DNA from: Gastrolobium villosum
Lineage: Eukaryota; Streptophyta; Magnoliopsida; Fabales; Fabaceae
Direction of reading: 5' to 3'
Length of the DNA: 64,000 nt
NCBI GenBank assembly: GCA_032173675.1
Contig: JAVKPL010014527.1
Location: forward strand, 310,001-374,000
A program made the translations under genes and the position numbers. The notes below the pieces were generated by a model. It worked only from the letters and a program-made list of their open reading frames with translations. It did not search any database and had not been told where the DNA came from. Positions 13,301 to 23,885 of this stretch are shown one piece after another. Within the stretch, counting starts at the first letter, position 1; every line of letters starts with the position of its first letter.

Positions 13301-15240
13301 CCCGGCTTCGACTCGGCCTCTCCGCAAAAGCGGGGGTAAGGCTTGACTCGTATGTCCTTCGCCAAACACTCACGAATGGGTATTGAACTGGGTCGGCCCT
13401 TTATTTATACACTGTCATTTCCATTTCTCCCCCCTCCCCACAACCAACTAACTTTCTGTTAACATACACCTTTTTATTCGGGGTCTGCAGACATAGTAAG
13501 TAGTAACCATAATATAAACGCAAACAACAGATTTAATAGTGCAAAGGAATATAAATCTTATTTAATCCATATCTTAGGGTGCAGACTTCAGTGCCATGCC
13601 ATGCTAGAAATCTCATGATCATAATGAAGCAGAAGCATCAATGTCCAAAACACATACATTTAATATACATTGTAACCAAATCTCTTCTTACATATGAGAT
13701 GGGGAGTAAAAGTGTTGCACAAAATGTATGAAATTAATTGAGCCCAGCAGAAAATAATTGTCATGGTATTATCCAATCGCTCAAGAAATGAACTCACTCA
13801 TCCAAGCACAGGAATAAGCAAAAGTCCATAATGATATCCTAGTTTTATTTACCCAGCTAAAATCCAATAATAACAATGACATCAGCAGGAGGAATGAAGC
13901 TAACCTTGGACCATCTTCTGAAGAGCATCGATGGCTAGTGTATCCGATGCCACAAATATAGGATTCCGAGTCATTACTTTTGACACTAATGTCTGTTCTG
14001 GTCGTAAACCCTCAGCTATAACTCTAATAGCAATGTCCTGAGCACAAGATACACAAGCTTGAAACATTTAATATGCAGAGTCTCTGAATGGATACAAGCA
14101 CACAAGATACACAAACCTTGTCAGTCACGATTCCAGAGAGTAAAGCATTTGCATCAGTCAACAAAACAGCTGAAACACGTCGAGCTGCCATTCGTCGACA
14201 TGCTTCATAAACAGTTGTCCCCTCGGATATAGTGAGAGCTTTCGACAACCGAAGCTTCTTCACTGTCCTTTCTCCACCATCAGACCTAAATATTTGTATT
14301 AATAAGCACAATCAAACAAAAATACTTATCCATTAAAAGCTTTAATCAATTAACTAGAAAAATATATATATATAGAACTACAGGCAAAACTTTTCCAAGT
14401 GACTGCATCCTTCTAATTACATGTAGGAGAACCAATAAAACAAAAATGTCTACATTAACAGGTAGGGATATGCACACTCTAGTCTAGTTTAGTTTGAGGG
14501 TCAATCTTGAACCAAAACATACTTGAATTTCTATGGTTTGAACAAAATCAAACCGTAGTTCATGACTTGGACCAATTTCATTCCACAGTTTATTGATGTT
14601 TGAAACTTTTACCCTATCAAATGTGAGAAATTCTTATATAGTCTCATGATACTATTACACCTAACGGTAAAGATTTAATCTAGATTTTATAATTCAATTT
14701 CAATATTACAAATTTAATCCAAGGACATGTATAGATATTTTGTTCACGTGTTATAATTTTAATGGACATGGTGTAATTCTGTTGGGGAATATATAAGAAT
14801 TTCTGCTATCAATTTTACGAAGCAGGGAAACAACTTAGCTAACAACCAAAAAAAAAAAAAAAAACGATAAGTGAACAGAAATTAGAAAATAAAATATAAT
14901 AGTAACAACAGACAACAAAAACCAAATCTCTTATACTAGATTATATACAAAACAATAAATATATACAATCTATGATATCTATGTTAAATATAAACGGTTC
15001 AGTTCAATTTATAGGGATCGGTTTATCGTTAAATAAAAAATCATAGAATCGTATCCGAAAATCTGGGAAGGGATAGAGAGAAAAAGAAGATAATGAATGA
15101 ATGGTAGTATAGTACTCTTGAGCGGGAGGAGAATAAGGTTTGCTAGAAGGTTCGCTGGCGATTCCGTTTTCGGACTTCTTAGGCATGGACGGAGGCCGTT
15201 TGTGAGAGCCACTGTTCCTCCTCGTTATGTGACCACTCAT
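7318..15240 (-). CDS. CBSCBSPB3: CBS domain-containing protein with PB1 domain (CBSCBSPB family)
   Basis: Fourteen exons on the minus strand: 15240-15116, 14285-14117, 14037-13905, 12587-12417, 10970-10892, 10770-10651, 10065-9999, 9856-9751, 9677-9619, 8364-8258, 8175-8045, 7858-7779, 7692-7603, 7491-7318. They sum to 1611 nt (536 aa), with every phase closing and GT-AG borders throughout. A Ser/Pro-rich N-terminus (MSGHITRRNSGSHKRPP) precedes four CBS modules: about residues 52-110 (LLSGIVTDKDIA), 115-175 (FRHLPVVENGEVIAILD), 215-285 (VNSAVVV) and 290-350 (GKFLHLPVLD). A PB1 domain spans about 405-485 (FAFKFEDLNGFVHRF, then YEDDEGDKI). A C-terminal membrane anchor lies at 513-531 (FAGAIVITSVAVLVYL) with the basic end KRSK. 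CBS pairs bind adenosyl ligands and PB1 mediates pairing; the precise role in plants is not established. Naming the CBSCBSPB3 member is from recall; a close paralogue is possible. Introns carry at least five mobile elements. Confidence 0.95.
8812..9125 (+). mobile_element. Complete TRIM retrotransposon in CBSCBSPB intron
   Basis: Two 76-bp terminal repeats (8812-8887 and 9050-9125), both TGTTAGAGAATA...TTCTTTACA, enclose a 162-bp internal part with no coding capacity. The left repeat is followed at once by TGGTATCAAAGC, the primer-binding site for initiator tRNA-Met; the right repeat is preceded by the polypurine tract GTGAGGGGGCG. I see no clean 5-bp duplication at the flanks. The internal part is shared with the TRIM at 38357-38709 although the LTRs differ in length. 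Confidence 0.85.
10087..10502 (+). mobile_element. Probable solo LTR in CBSCBSPB intron
   Basis: 416 bp starting TGTTAGGCATCCTACA and ending GGTACCTATCA, with flanks GAGAA (10082-10086) and GAAAA (10503-10507), a 4/5 match to a 5-bp duplication. Its 3' part has LTR-like features, including CTCTAATAAAATGCC, a likely polyadenylation signal. Base composition is much richer in G than the intron around it. No partner repeat is present. Confidence 0.5.
11291..11583. mobile_element. Possible hAT-type MITE (GGGCCCG ends)
   Basis: Left end GGGCCCGATTGG and right end CAAACGGGCTC are inverted repeats of the common plant type GGGCCCGTTTGG. The interior is rich in AAAAAGC/GCTTTTT runs. No convincing 8-bp duplication was found. 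Confidence 0.5.
11921..12066 (-). mobile_element. Au-type SINE, minus orientation, in CBSCBSPB intron
   Basis: Read on the minus strand it starts GAGGGCGAGCCTTGGAGCAG, has a box A-like AGCAGTGGTAAGG and box B GGTCACGGGTTCGAGTC, and ends GCCCTTTTA. This is the layout of Au SINEs, which end in a T run. A perfect 16-bp duplication GTGGGAAAATAAGATA lies on both sides (11905-11920 and 12067-12082). Confidence 0.88.
13250..13400 (+). mobile_element. Au-like SINE in CBSCBSPB intron
   Basis: 151 bp with tRNA-like head (GGCTCAGTGGTAAG, box B-like GGCTTCGACTC) and the Au-type body GGGGGTAAGGCTTG...GGGTCGGCCC. A perfect 17-bp target duplication TTATTTATACACTGTCA flanks it (13233-13249 and 13401-13417). 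It is not a tRNA gene: acceptor arms do not pair. Confidence 0.88.
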
Positions 15241-15269
15241 TTTCTCTCACAAAACGGAGACAGAGGTTA

Positions 15270-15373
15270 GGGTTCTTCTTCTTCTTCTGCCTCTGCCTCT
15301 GCCTCTCTTCTCCGTTACCACCACCACTGATTATGCCTCTGCAACCCCTCTCTCTCTCTCTCTCTCTCTCTCT
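15270..15373. repeat. CT/GA microsatellite in the CBSCBSPB leader
   Basis: TTC repeats (15271-15290), three copies of CTGCCT, and a (TC)n run at about 15349-15373, just upstream of the start codon of the minus-strand gene. On its sense strand this is a GA-rich 5' leader, common in plant genes. Confidence 0.7.
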
Positions 15374-15824
15374 TTTCTTCCTTCGCGTAAAATAGTATTC
15401 CTTCTTTTTTTAATTGATATTTTTTTCCTATCACTCAAATTTCGCACTAATTTTCAGTTTTTTTTTTTTTTAGAAAAATACAAATCTAAAACAAATGGAC
15501 ATGATTTCTATTTTGTTTTATTATTACAAAAATAGGACAAATTTTGGAGCTGTGGTTCGTGTGTGTCCACTTGTCAGGGACCTGAACCCCGAAGTTCCAG
15601 TATATTTTTGTTTTTTCAAAAGGAAAGAGGGTTTTTCTTGCAAAGGAAATTATAGGTTAAGTTAGATTACATTTATTACATTTTAAGTTATGTAATAGTT
15701 AGATTCTGATTTATGTAATAGTTAATAGGTTTTTTTTTTCTTTTAGCCCTCTGCTGTACTATAAAAAAACAAAGTTATGAACTCGTCACTTTAAGAATTA
15801 GTTATATTTAGTTAATTAAAATTA

Positions 15825-15990
15825 GGGAAAAATGTTTATCCTTTTAAATTACACAATTTATATTTTTTCACTCTCAGTGGGACCCACATCTCTCTCTTTT
15901 TTGTCAACTCTCTCTCCTCCTTTATCTATCTCTTTTTCTCTCTTAAAATGACACAATTTTACATCCTTCATAGTGATACACACTTTACCC
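15825..15990 (+). mobile_element. Mutator-type MITE, family C, copy 1
   Basis: 166 bp, GGGAAAAATGTTTATCC to ACACTTTACCC, with a perfect 9-bp duplication TTAAAATTA (15816-15824 and 15991-15999). The middle holds TGGGACCCACATC and CT-rich runs. A relative in the opposite orientation is at 49739-49913, and degraded relatives are near 16100-16280 and 60200-60360. Confidence 0.8.
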
Positions 15991-16476
15991 TTAAAATTAT
16001 TTTAAATCACAAAGTTTAATTGCTAACACTCTTCCAGATTTGATCGACCTAAAGTGTTGACTTCCTTTAATAGATGCCTATAGTTTCTCAGCACATATAA
16101 CTTTGATGGATAAAAAATATATGAAAAGCGTGTATCATTTTAAAAAATGTAAAATTAAGTCATTTAAAGGTAAAGAAATAAATATATCATAAAGGAGAGA
16201 GAAGATAAAAAAAGATATGAGTCTCAATTACTTCATAAGAATGAAATGACATATCATTTAGAAGGACACACAAACATTAAATTAAACAAAACAAAACAAA
16301 CATTGTTTCATCCCATTACCTTTTAAGAAACAGTCGTTCTTCACCTTCTATATGGATCGAAGTGTTATGACCGACACTGAACTACAAAACACTGCGGGTG
16401 TTTGGTTGACGGATTTGGTTGAGATTGATCGGGAAATGATTCATGGACATCTAAGCTTACCATGTTTAGTTGAAGG

Positions 16477-17878
16477 TGTTAAGAGTGTTAGTGTTAGAAT
16501 AGTGTAGAAGTCCCACATTGTGTGTGTCTCATTGTATTCTTCAATTGGTTTGCTATATAATAGAACCAATGTTATGTAGTTTAACACAACAAGGATTACT
16601 ATCAATTCCTTTTGTATCTTGATATTTTAACATGGTATCTAGAGCCTAACAAGAGGAATCTTAATCCGCTTAACTTAGTTCACTTTTCCATAATTTCAAT
16701 ATGGTTATAGAGATATCACCCTCCTTGAGGGATTCTCGTTGTTATTTCTTTTTCGGGTTTTTCTTAGTATGCTCTGTGACTGCAGCTTAGACTGATCTGT
16801 CACATCAGAAAAGAATGATCCTTGGGAAGCTGTTGGGTTGACCGCCATTGATCGACCACCGTTGACTGCCGTCTCCGTTGACTTTTTTGATGACTTTCGG
16901 GCGACTTTTCTGACGACCCACTAGCGTCTCCGACGACCCACCGCCGTCTCCGGCGGCTTTTCCGATTATGTGAAGCTTTTTTTTTAATCTTCTTTCTTCC
17001 CAAGATGGACTATTTATTCTATTCATCGTCCTCTTGAGGGGGAGCACCTTCCATGTTGCTGATGGTCATTCCAGCACAGTTGTCTTTGCCGATGATAATT
17101 CCGGCTTCGAAGTTCCTCTTGAGGGGGAGCACTTTCCATGTTGCTGATGGTCATTCCAGCACAGTTGTCTTTGTCGATGATAATTCCGGCACCGAAGTTC
17201 CTCTTGAGGGGGAGCACCTTCCATGTTGCTGATGGTCATTCCAGCACAGTTGTCTTTGCCGATGATAATTCCGGCTCCGAAGTTCCTCTTGAGGGGGAGC
17301 ACTTTCCATGTTGCTGATGGTCATTCCAGCACAGTTGTCTTTGTCGATGATAATTCTGGCACCGAAGTTCCTCTTGAGGGGGAGCACCGTCCATGTTGCT
17401 GATGGTCATTCCAGCACTGTTGTCTTTGCCGATGATAATTCCGGCATCTTCCATACCGTCGTCCATGTTGCTGATGGTCATTCCAGCACAGATGTCTTTG
17501 CCGATGATCATTCCGGCATCTTCCATGTTGATGTTCATTCCGACGCCATTTTTAGCACATTGTTGATTTTTGGTTTCTCATATAGGAGATTTATTTTGAT
17601 GTTATGTTACTTGGTCATTTCATTTTGTTGATGTAGCACTGTTGCTTTTGGTTCCTAATAGGAGTATTATTTATGTATCAAGCTTGTAGCATATGATCTA
17701 TATGCTACAGCTTGAGGGGGAGTGTTAAGAGTGTTAGTGTTAGAATAGTGCAGAAGTCCCACATTGTGTGTGTCTCATTGTATTCTTCAATTGGTTTGCT
17801 ATATAATAGAACCAATGTTATGTAGTTTAACACAACAAGGATTACTATCAATTCCTCTTGTATCTTGATATTTTAACA
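16477..17878 (+). mobile_element. Complete non-autonomous LTR retrotransposon
   Basis: The two LTRs of 156 bp (16477-16632 and 17723-17878) differ at only two bases. Both start TGTTAAGAGTGTTAG and end GATATTTTAACA. The 5-bp duplication GAAGG is at 16472-16476 and 17879-17883. The primer-binding site TGGTATCTAGAGCC follows the left LTR, and the polypurine tract CTTGAGGGGGAG abuts the right LTR. The internal 1.09 kb has no gag, protease, integrase or reverse transcriptase; it is dominated by a tandem array. The size is above most TRIMs, and it probably moved with enzymes of a Copia-like partner. LTR similarity implies a fairly recent insertion. Confidence 0.92.
17031..17540 (+). repeat. 85-bp tandem array inside the LTR element
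   Basis: Units begin at 17031, 17116, 17201, 17286 and 17371, exactly 85 bp apart, each with CTCTTGAGGGGGAGCAC then CATGTTGCTGATGGTCATTC; two shortened units follow to about 17540. Units 1 and 3 resemble each other, as do 2 and 4 (for example CACCTTCC versus CACTTTCC), so a 170-bp pair was copied. The open frames across it are a by-product of the repeat and change frame from unit to unit. Confidence 0.9.
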
Positions 17879-17883
17879 GAAGG

Positions 17884-18350
17884 ATTTGTTAAATTTATCT
17901 ACCTAAATCAGTTTCCTATCAAACCATGTTGCATATGTATCTCCCTCCATTTAGCCAGCTAAAGAAACCCAATGGCAGGATGTTATTCATAAAAAGCAGC
18001 CTAAATTGGTCATACTTCATTCTATGCAAAAGACGAGCTTATCCTCACTTTAAGCGTGTGAAAAGAGCTTGGCAACACGGTACATTTTGTATTCGTAGCT
18101 GTCTGCAAGTGGCATACGTAGATGTCTGCAAAATCTACATCCTAATCACAAATCGCCAAAAAGTTTCAAAGTCTCAAATTCTATTTTTATTTCTCATGCT
18201 ATTCCCGTGAATTCAAATGACTTAGCACAGGCCGAGGTATCTTGAATCTTTGTATATTCAGATTTAATAGGGGTGTTACTCCTTGGTAAAAGACCCCTCC
18301 AACCTCTAGCGATGACAAGATGATGTGGGGGCTTTCGATGAAGCACAATT
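17884..18350. other. Unassigned intergenic DNA
   Basis: Between the LTR element and the hAT element. A 94-codon frame (17926-18210) has no recognisable motif and no splice or promoter context. It may be an old repeat; I cannot place it. Confidence 0.4.
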
Positions 18351-18358
18351 GTGGATGG

Positions 18359-19244
18359 TAGGGGTGTAATGGGTCAGGCCAAACCAGACTTTAGCATAAA
18401 CAGGCTTGGCCCGTATAGAATATTTTAAGTCTAGCTCAGCCTCTCAGCCTGTCACAAGCTAAGATATTGGCCTGGGCCTGAGCCTGTTTCTTAAACCACA
18501 AAGCCTGGCCTGCCAAAAATACACGTTGTCGATGATGTGATCAGAGATTCAGAGTACAGCCAAAAAAATTGAAATGGAGGCTGATGAACAAAAGCGCAGC
18601 TGTCGATGAGGAGCGTGCTTACTGGTTGTGTTGGGGGAGCCAAACACAATAACATCCAAAAAAAGGGAAATCAGATCTGTGCTATAGAGAGCTCCAAACC
18701 AGATCAGTGCTCTAGAGAGATCCAAACCACAAAATGACCAGTGAGTATGAGCTACTACACACCACGAACACTCCCCTAAAATTTGAGCTTATTCCGATGA
18801 AGTATTACTGCACCGCACTGGAGCCTCTTCCCTTCTTCTTCTCCTCTGCGCGACGCTTCTGTCTCGGTCTCTCTTTCTCTTTTTTCTTTTTTCTTTTTTC
18901 TTTCTTTCCATTCTTATTTTGTTCCCTCTCTCTCATGCTCCTTTTCTTTCTTTTTTCTTTTGCTTTTCAAATTTCGAAACCATGAGTCCCACGACTTTAA
19001 CAACAGCGCATCTTTGGCAGTTTCTAAACTCTATTATATAAAATAAATTTTATTAAAAAAATTGTTTAAAAATATAGGCCAGCATGGGCCAGACTTTACA
19101 AAATAGGCCTGTAGCCTGATTTTAAAATAAGCTTTATAATTAGCCCAAGCCTTCTCTGTTTGTTAAGTAGGTCGGGCCAAGCCAGGCCAAAAATAGGCCG
19201 GGCTAGAGGCCACTGACAGGTAGCCTGACCCATTTACACCCCTA
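18359..19244. mobile_element. hAT-type non-autonomous transposon, 886 bp
   Basis: A perfect 8-bp duplication GTGGATGG (18351-18358 and 19245-19252) flanks ends TAGGGGTGTAATGGGTCAGG and TGACCCATTTACACCCCTA, which are inverted repeats of hAT type. The subterminal regions are full of short GGCC/GGCCTG motifs, typical of hAT transposase-binding clusters. The middle has a long pyrimidine tract (18830-18960). No transposase is encoded. Confidence 0.9.
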
Positions 19245-19252
19245 GTGGATGG

Positions 19253-20340
19253 TCTTTCAGTGATAGTTCTAAGTAATGACAAACAGTGTGTCTTCTTCTT
19301 GCATCTCTTCTGTATCTTTTTCTGTTTTCTAACTCGCAGAATTTTTTAACAGCTTTCCTTTAGAACTTGCTCCTTTTTTTTCTTTGAGTTCTGCGTCCTC
19401 CTTTTTATACCATGGGTGATGGCGGTGTAACTTTTTATGCTCTTCAACAAAATATATTTTGTATTCGTTCACTGTGAGGGTGAAAAACACGGTCTCGAAC
19501 GGGTTAAGGGCAGCATGACCAATTGAAAAAAATTTAAATACAGGGTTATTTTTGTAATATCAATTATTTTTCTCATCTATATTTTACCTACACTCAAACA
19601 TGGACTTCATACAAGTTACCTAATTTCCCCATCAAAATTTTATCAAACCAAACAATTTTTTTTTTACATTTTCCTACCAAAGTCACATTCCAACCATTTC
19701 CCTATCCATCACATTTCCCTATTATTCATAAAAATTTCTCTTCAACCAAACGTCCCCTGGAGGAAATAATGGGCTAATTAAAAATTTTAAAATCCTAATA
19801 ATTGAGTACAATATTATGTCTTAATACAAAATATATTGTGTATATGATCCTTTGAACACTAATTAATTTATCTTTAATTAATATTGGATTACATCTTTTT
19901 ATATACAATTATGAAAATTAAACCCATAACCTAATATAAATTATTCAAATTCCTCACCACTAAATTAATCCTAATGGCTTAATTGGCTTACATTACTCTT
20001 CACTTATACTTTAATTTTTAACAAGTTTCCTCTCAAATGTGAGACGAAATATTTATCTCTTCTCCTTCAACAAATATTGACGAGATAATTAAATTAAGAG
20101 TGTCGGTTCCACAATATAGGAATATGGGTTTGGCAAGCATAAATTGTTAGAAAAATGACATTAAAATTATTGAGAGGATTATATGTGTTTACAAATTTGT
20201 TTTCAATAATACATTAAGTTTTATGCAATGTACACAAGAAACCAAAAATGAAATAATATGAATTTAAAGTGTGATATATGAAAATATATGTGTACAACAA
20301 TAAAATATATGAGACAAGTGTTAGACATTGTGTTATTAAA
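19253..20340. other. Unassigned AT-rich intergenic DNA
   Basis: No gene, RNA or clear repeat border seen. The segment ending CAACCAAACGTCCCC near 19757 may be the end of an old MITE, but I could not find its partner. Confidence 0.4.
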
Positions 20341-20722
20341 ATAATTTGCCTGCGTGCTGCGGCGGGGGACAAAGTTGCTTGTGGAGGCCTTATAAGGTAT
20401 TGTTGTGGCTCCTGGATTGATGGCATCTCCGTTTTCATAGGTTCTTGCTCTCCTTTAAACACGGAACTTTGGGTTGTATATCATGATCTTGTCTATGCAT
20501 GGAATCATTGTAACATCCCGAGCGTTGACGAGGGTAGGGAGTGATCGCCGGTACAAAGAGGGACGGACAAGGAACGGCTCCTGACAGGCTTCCAGCGGGG
20601 GGTTACATGCATGAATGAATCGAATCGACACTCGAAAGAGAGAGATTCCAAAGACTGTGCAGGTATGAGACTGCACAATTTAGGATAGCTTATAAGAATT
20701 AATTGGTACTACCTATACTAAC

Positions 20723-20845
20723 AAGATGCATTTTTTTTTGGTAGCTCAGAACGAAAGAACTTCATAGTTAAGCGTGCTTGACTTGGAGCAATTATGGGAT
20801 GGGTGACCTCCTGGGAAGTTTTCCCAAAAAGTGTGCGAGTGAGGA
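20723..20845 (+). other. 5S rRNA-like segment of Cassandra LTR1
   Basis: Internal promoter boxes of 5S rRNA are visible: AGTTAAGCGTGCTTG (20766-20780) and GATGGGTGACCTCCTGGGAA (20798-20817), preceded by a 5S-like AACGAAAGAACTTCATAGTT. This is the diagnostic segment of Cassandra, probably a Pol III promoter. It is not a 5S gene: the ends do not pair and a T-run splits the start. The LTR3 copy (boxes near 23941-23992) has the second box damaged (CTCCTCTCAA). Confidence 0.85.
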
Positions 20846-21032
20846 AAAAGCACATTGAAAAGTCTCGTGTTAGTATTGGAGATAATCATTGATTCTTGAA
20901 GCGGCCAGGCGTTACAAGTGGTATCAAAGCATGGCTTTTCTTCCAGTACGGTGTAGTTCGAGGACGAAGCAGGCGGAAGCTGGTGCGCATGTAACATCCC
21001 GAGCGCTGACGAGGGCGGGGAGTGATCGCCGG

Positions 21033-23306
21033 TGTAACATCCCCGTCTCGAGCCGGTTCAATTAACATACATATGATACAAACAGAAACAACGGAAGACT
21101 TAACTTAGGAAAATACGAGCTAACTTTTTCTTTTATTTTTCATTAATCTTAATTTACATGATATCTCACACTGCATACTTCTCATAATTTAATTTGTATT
21201 TGACGAAGACAAAAATCGGGCAGAGTAACCTCTATAAATTGGACAACTGGGATTTGTCAATCCCACTCTCAAAGGTTCCTGATAAATAGTATATACCATA
21301 TATAATTTCAGAAATACCGAATATCTATAAAGTACTCTATACCCATCCATGGGCGCATGCATCACTTGGCTCTGTGCCACTATATCTAACAGCATGCAAA
21401 TCCAACATGTAAGCATATAACTGAATACTACATCGGAATATAAACATGTCTGAATACATAATTGTACATGCATCAAAACAAAAACATGTACAAACCATAT
21501 ACATGCCATATACAAACTAAGGGATCAGACATCATGATCCACAAAATAATGGAATACGAAATAACATAATTAATAAATAGTAGCGTCCGGCCACCCGGAA
21601 CTCCATATCCTCATACTAGTACCTCTAGCCACGGGTAGTGTCCTTGTCCCGTGAGGGATCTTCAATTAACTGTGCTCCTAAAATTATATCCCTAAACGGG
21701 GTTAGAGACGAATTTCTAGTAAACTCCAGGTTTATAGAGAACTCTCCATACCCTGGGCTCACTTCCTGCATGACAGTCAGATACATAATATACAAAACAT
21801 CATATAAGCAAATATCATAGCTGAACATATCTCATATAACATATCATGTAATCCAATATCATAACTAAACCAAGCATATACACAAATCTTATCACAGACG
21901 TACGCAATCATTCCCAAGGGATGACCCCAAGCGGAAATCAACGCACGTAACAAATATCTTTTACAAAAATCATCACAACACTCACATCAGAACAAACATG
22001 TTATTTCCAAGACGTACGCAATCATTCCCAGGGGATGACCCCCAAGCGGAAATCAACGTACGTAACAAATATCCTTTACAAAACATTACAATAATCAAAT
22101 CAGAACAAAACAAATCATATCAGAGATGTACATAGTAATTCCCAATGAATGACCCCAAACGGAAATCAACGTACGTGTTTCCAAGGGAGGATCCCAAGCG
22201 GAACGAGAACATATCGGAGGCGTACACCGTCAATCTCAGGGGGAACCCCAAGAAAACATCAGTGTACATAAGATCAATGGCCAAAGATCATCACATCACA
22301 GAGGTGTACACAATCAATCCCAAGGGAGGACCCCAAGCATACATCAGTGCACATGTTCCCAAGGGAGGACCCCAAGCGGACATCAGTGCGTAAACAAATC
22401 AATGTCAGAGATCATATCGAAACATATCAAAGTAAACACATCAAAAGATATCCAAGTAAACACATAAGAACATATCAAATTAAACACATCAAAACATATC
22501 ATATCACATCATTATATAGCTCTATATGAATGCATCTATATCATATATCTCATACATATCATACAACCTGACCACAGTCCGTACACTATGGCGGGACACA
22601 AAGTAGGAGCAAACCCGATAAACATAGAGCTTACATCTTGGAGCTTTACAATTTGCTTACTTGAAGAACAAGCTACTTATCTTGCTCCACGAGAATCCAA
22701 ACGTTCACGGTCCCTAGGCACACCACAATGCACTCTAGAACAAAGGAGAGATGAGTTTCTAAGCTCCCATGGCCTCAAGCTCCATCAAAATCCATCTTTT
22801 CCATGAAATTCGAAATCTTTGGGGAAGAAGATCTCTCTATAGTGAAACCCACCCAGAAATACTGATACCAATGGATTCCTCTTGAAATTTTCACAAGTTT
22901 GGCTTTGGAACAGAGTGATTTGGGGGGTCTCTATCTCAAGTTATGAATTTTGGAAGATTTTCCATGAAAATCTCCATTTTCTCTCCTTTTCGTTTATGTC
23001 TGTCTCGGCCGAAAAACGAAGAAGAATACTGACTCTTAGTCACTTATATAAGTTCATTATCTCAGCGGGTATAAGCTCATCTATCTACACACCTCCTATC
23101 ATTACCAAACTTTACCCAATAGACTAGAATATTTTTCTAGTCACGTTTCTATTTTTACTTTCACTTTTTGAGTAACTTTATTTACCCGCAATTTTACCAC
23201 TTAACTGTCATTTTAACTCATTTTTCACCAAAGGTGACTTTATTTCTTTTTATTCTAATTATTCTTCAATATTAAATCCACAATTACTAGTGTGAGGGTC
23301 ATTATA
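21033..23306 (-). mobile_element. Solo LTR (probable Ty3/gypsy) inside Cassandra LTR2
   Basis: 2274 bp inserted in the Cassandra sequence, with a perfect 5-bp duplication GCCGG (21028-21032 and 23307-23311). On the minus strand it runs from TATAATGACCCTCACACTAG to GAGACGGGGATGTTACA, the usual ends of plant chromovirus-type LTRs with the first G mutated to A. A degenerate tandem block (about 21895-22395) repeats CCCAAGGGAGGACCCCAAGC motifs roughly every 80-115 bp. No coding sequence; frames within it are meaningless. Confidence 0.78.
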
Positions 23307-23677
23307 GCCGGTGCAAAGAGGCACGGACAAGGAGCGGCTCCTGACAGGCTTCCAGCGGGGGGTTACATGAATGGATGAATCAAATCGACACCCGAAAGAG
23401 AGGGATTCAGGGCCTCTCTTCCAGTACGGTGTGGTTCGAGGACGAACCAGACGGAACCTGGTGGGCATGTAACATCCCGAGCGCTGACGGGGGCGGGGAG
23501 TGATCACTGGTGCAAAGAGGCACGGAAAAGGAGAGGTCCTGACATACTTCCAGCGGGGGATTACGTGCATGAATGAATCAAATCGACACCTAAAAGAGAG
23601 AGATTCCAAAGACTGTGCAGGTATGAGACTGCACAGTTTAAGATAGCTTATAAGAATTAATTGGTACTACCTATATT

Positions 23678-23885
23678 TAGGGATGGCAAAACAGGCTCGG
23701 CTCGGCGGGCCAACCTGCCCCGCTCGCTAAATGGGGCGGGGCGAGCTGAGTTTTTCAACCCATCTCAAAAGCGGGGCGAGCTCATTTTTTGGCGGGTTGA
23801 TGGCGGGTCAATGTAAAATAGGCTCGGGCTGGCTCATTTTTTTGCGGGTTGATGGTGGGGAGGGCCGCCTACTTTGCCATCCCTA
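23678..23885. mobile_element. hAT-type MITE inside Cassandra LTR3
   Basis: 208 bp with inverted ends TAGGGATGGCAAA and TTTGCCATCCCTA; flanks CCTATATT and CCTATACT match at seven of eight bases. The uninterrupted site, TACTACCTATACTAACAAG, is present in Cassandra LTR1 at about 20707-20725, which directly proves the insertion. The interior is rich in GGGGCGGG and GGCTCGG motifs. Confidence 0.92.

Noticed and set aside
17031..17540. A CRISPR-like array
   Set aside because: Repeats are directly contiguous with no unique spacers, and the setting is a plant LTR element.
17023..17631. Several overlapping long frames on both strands repeating similar peptides
   Set aside because: They come from the 85-bp tandem array, which is not a multiple of three, so the frame rotates with each unit. 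No start context, no homology.
18734..18985. An 83-codon Phe/Ser-rich frame
   Set aside because: A pyrimidine tract inside a hAT element gives a Phe, Leu and Ser run; no promoter or homology.
20723..20845. A 5S rRNA gene
   Set aside because: Only the internal boxes and part of the body match; the flanks are Cassandra LTR and the terminal helix cannot form.
22145..22806. Frames with PKRK/PREDPKR repeats
   Set aside because: Produced by the degenerate tandem block in the nested LTR.
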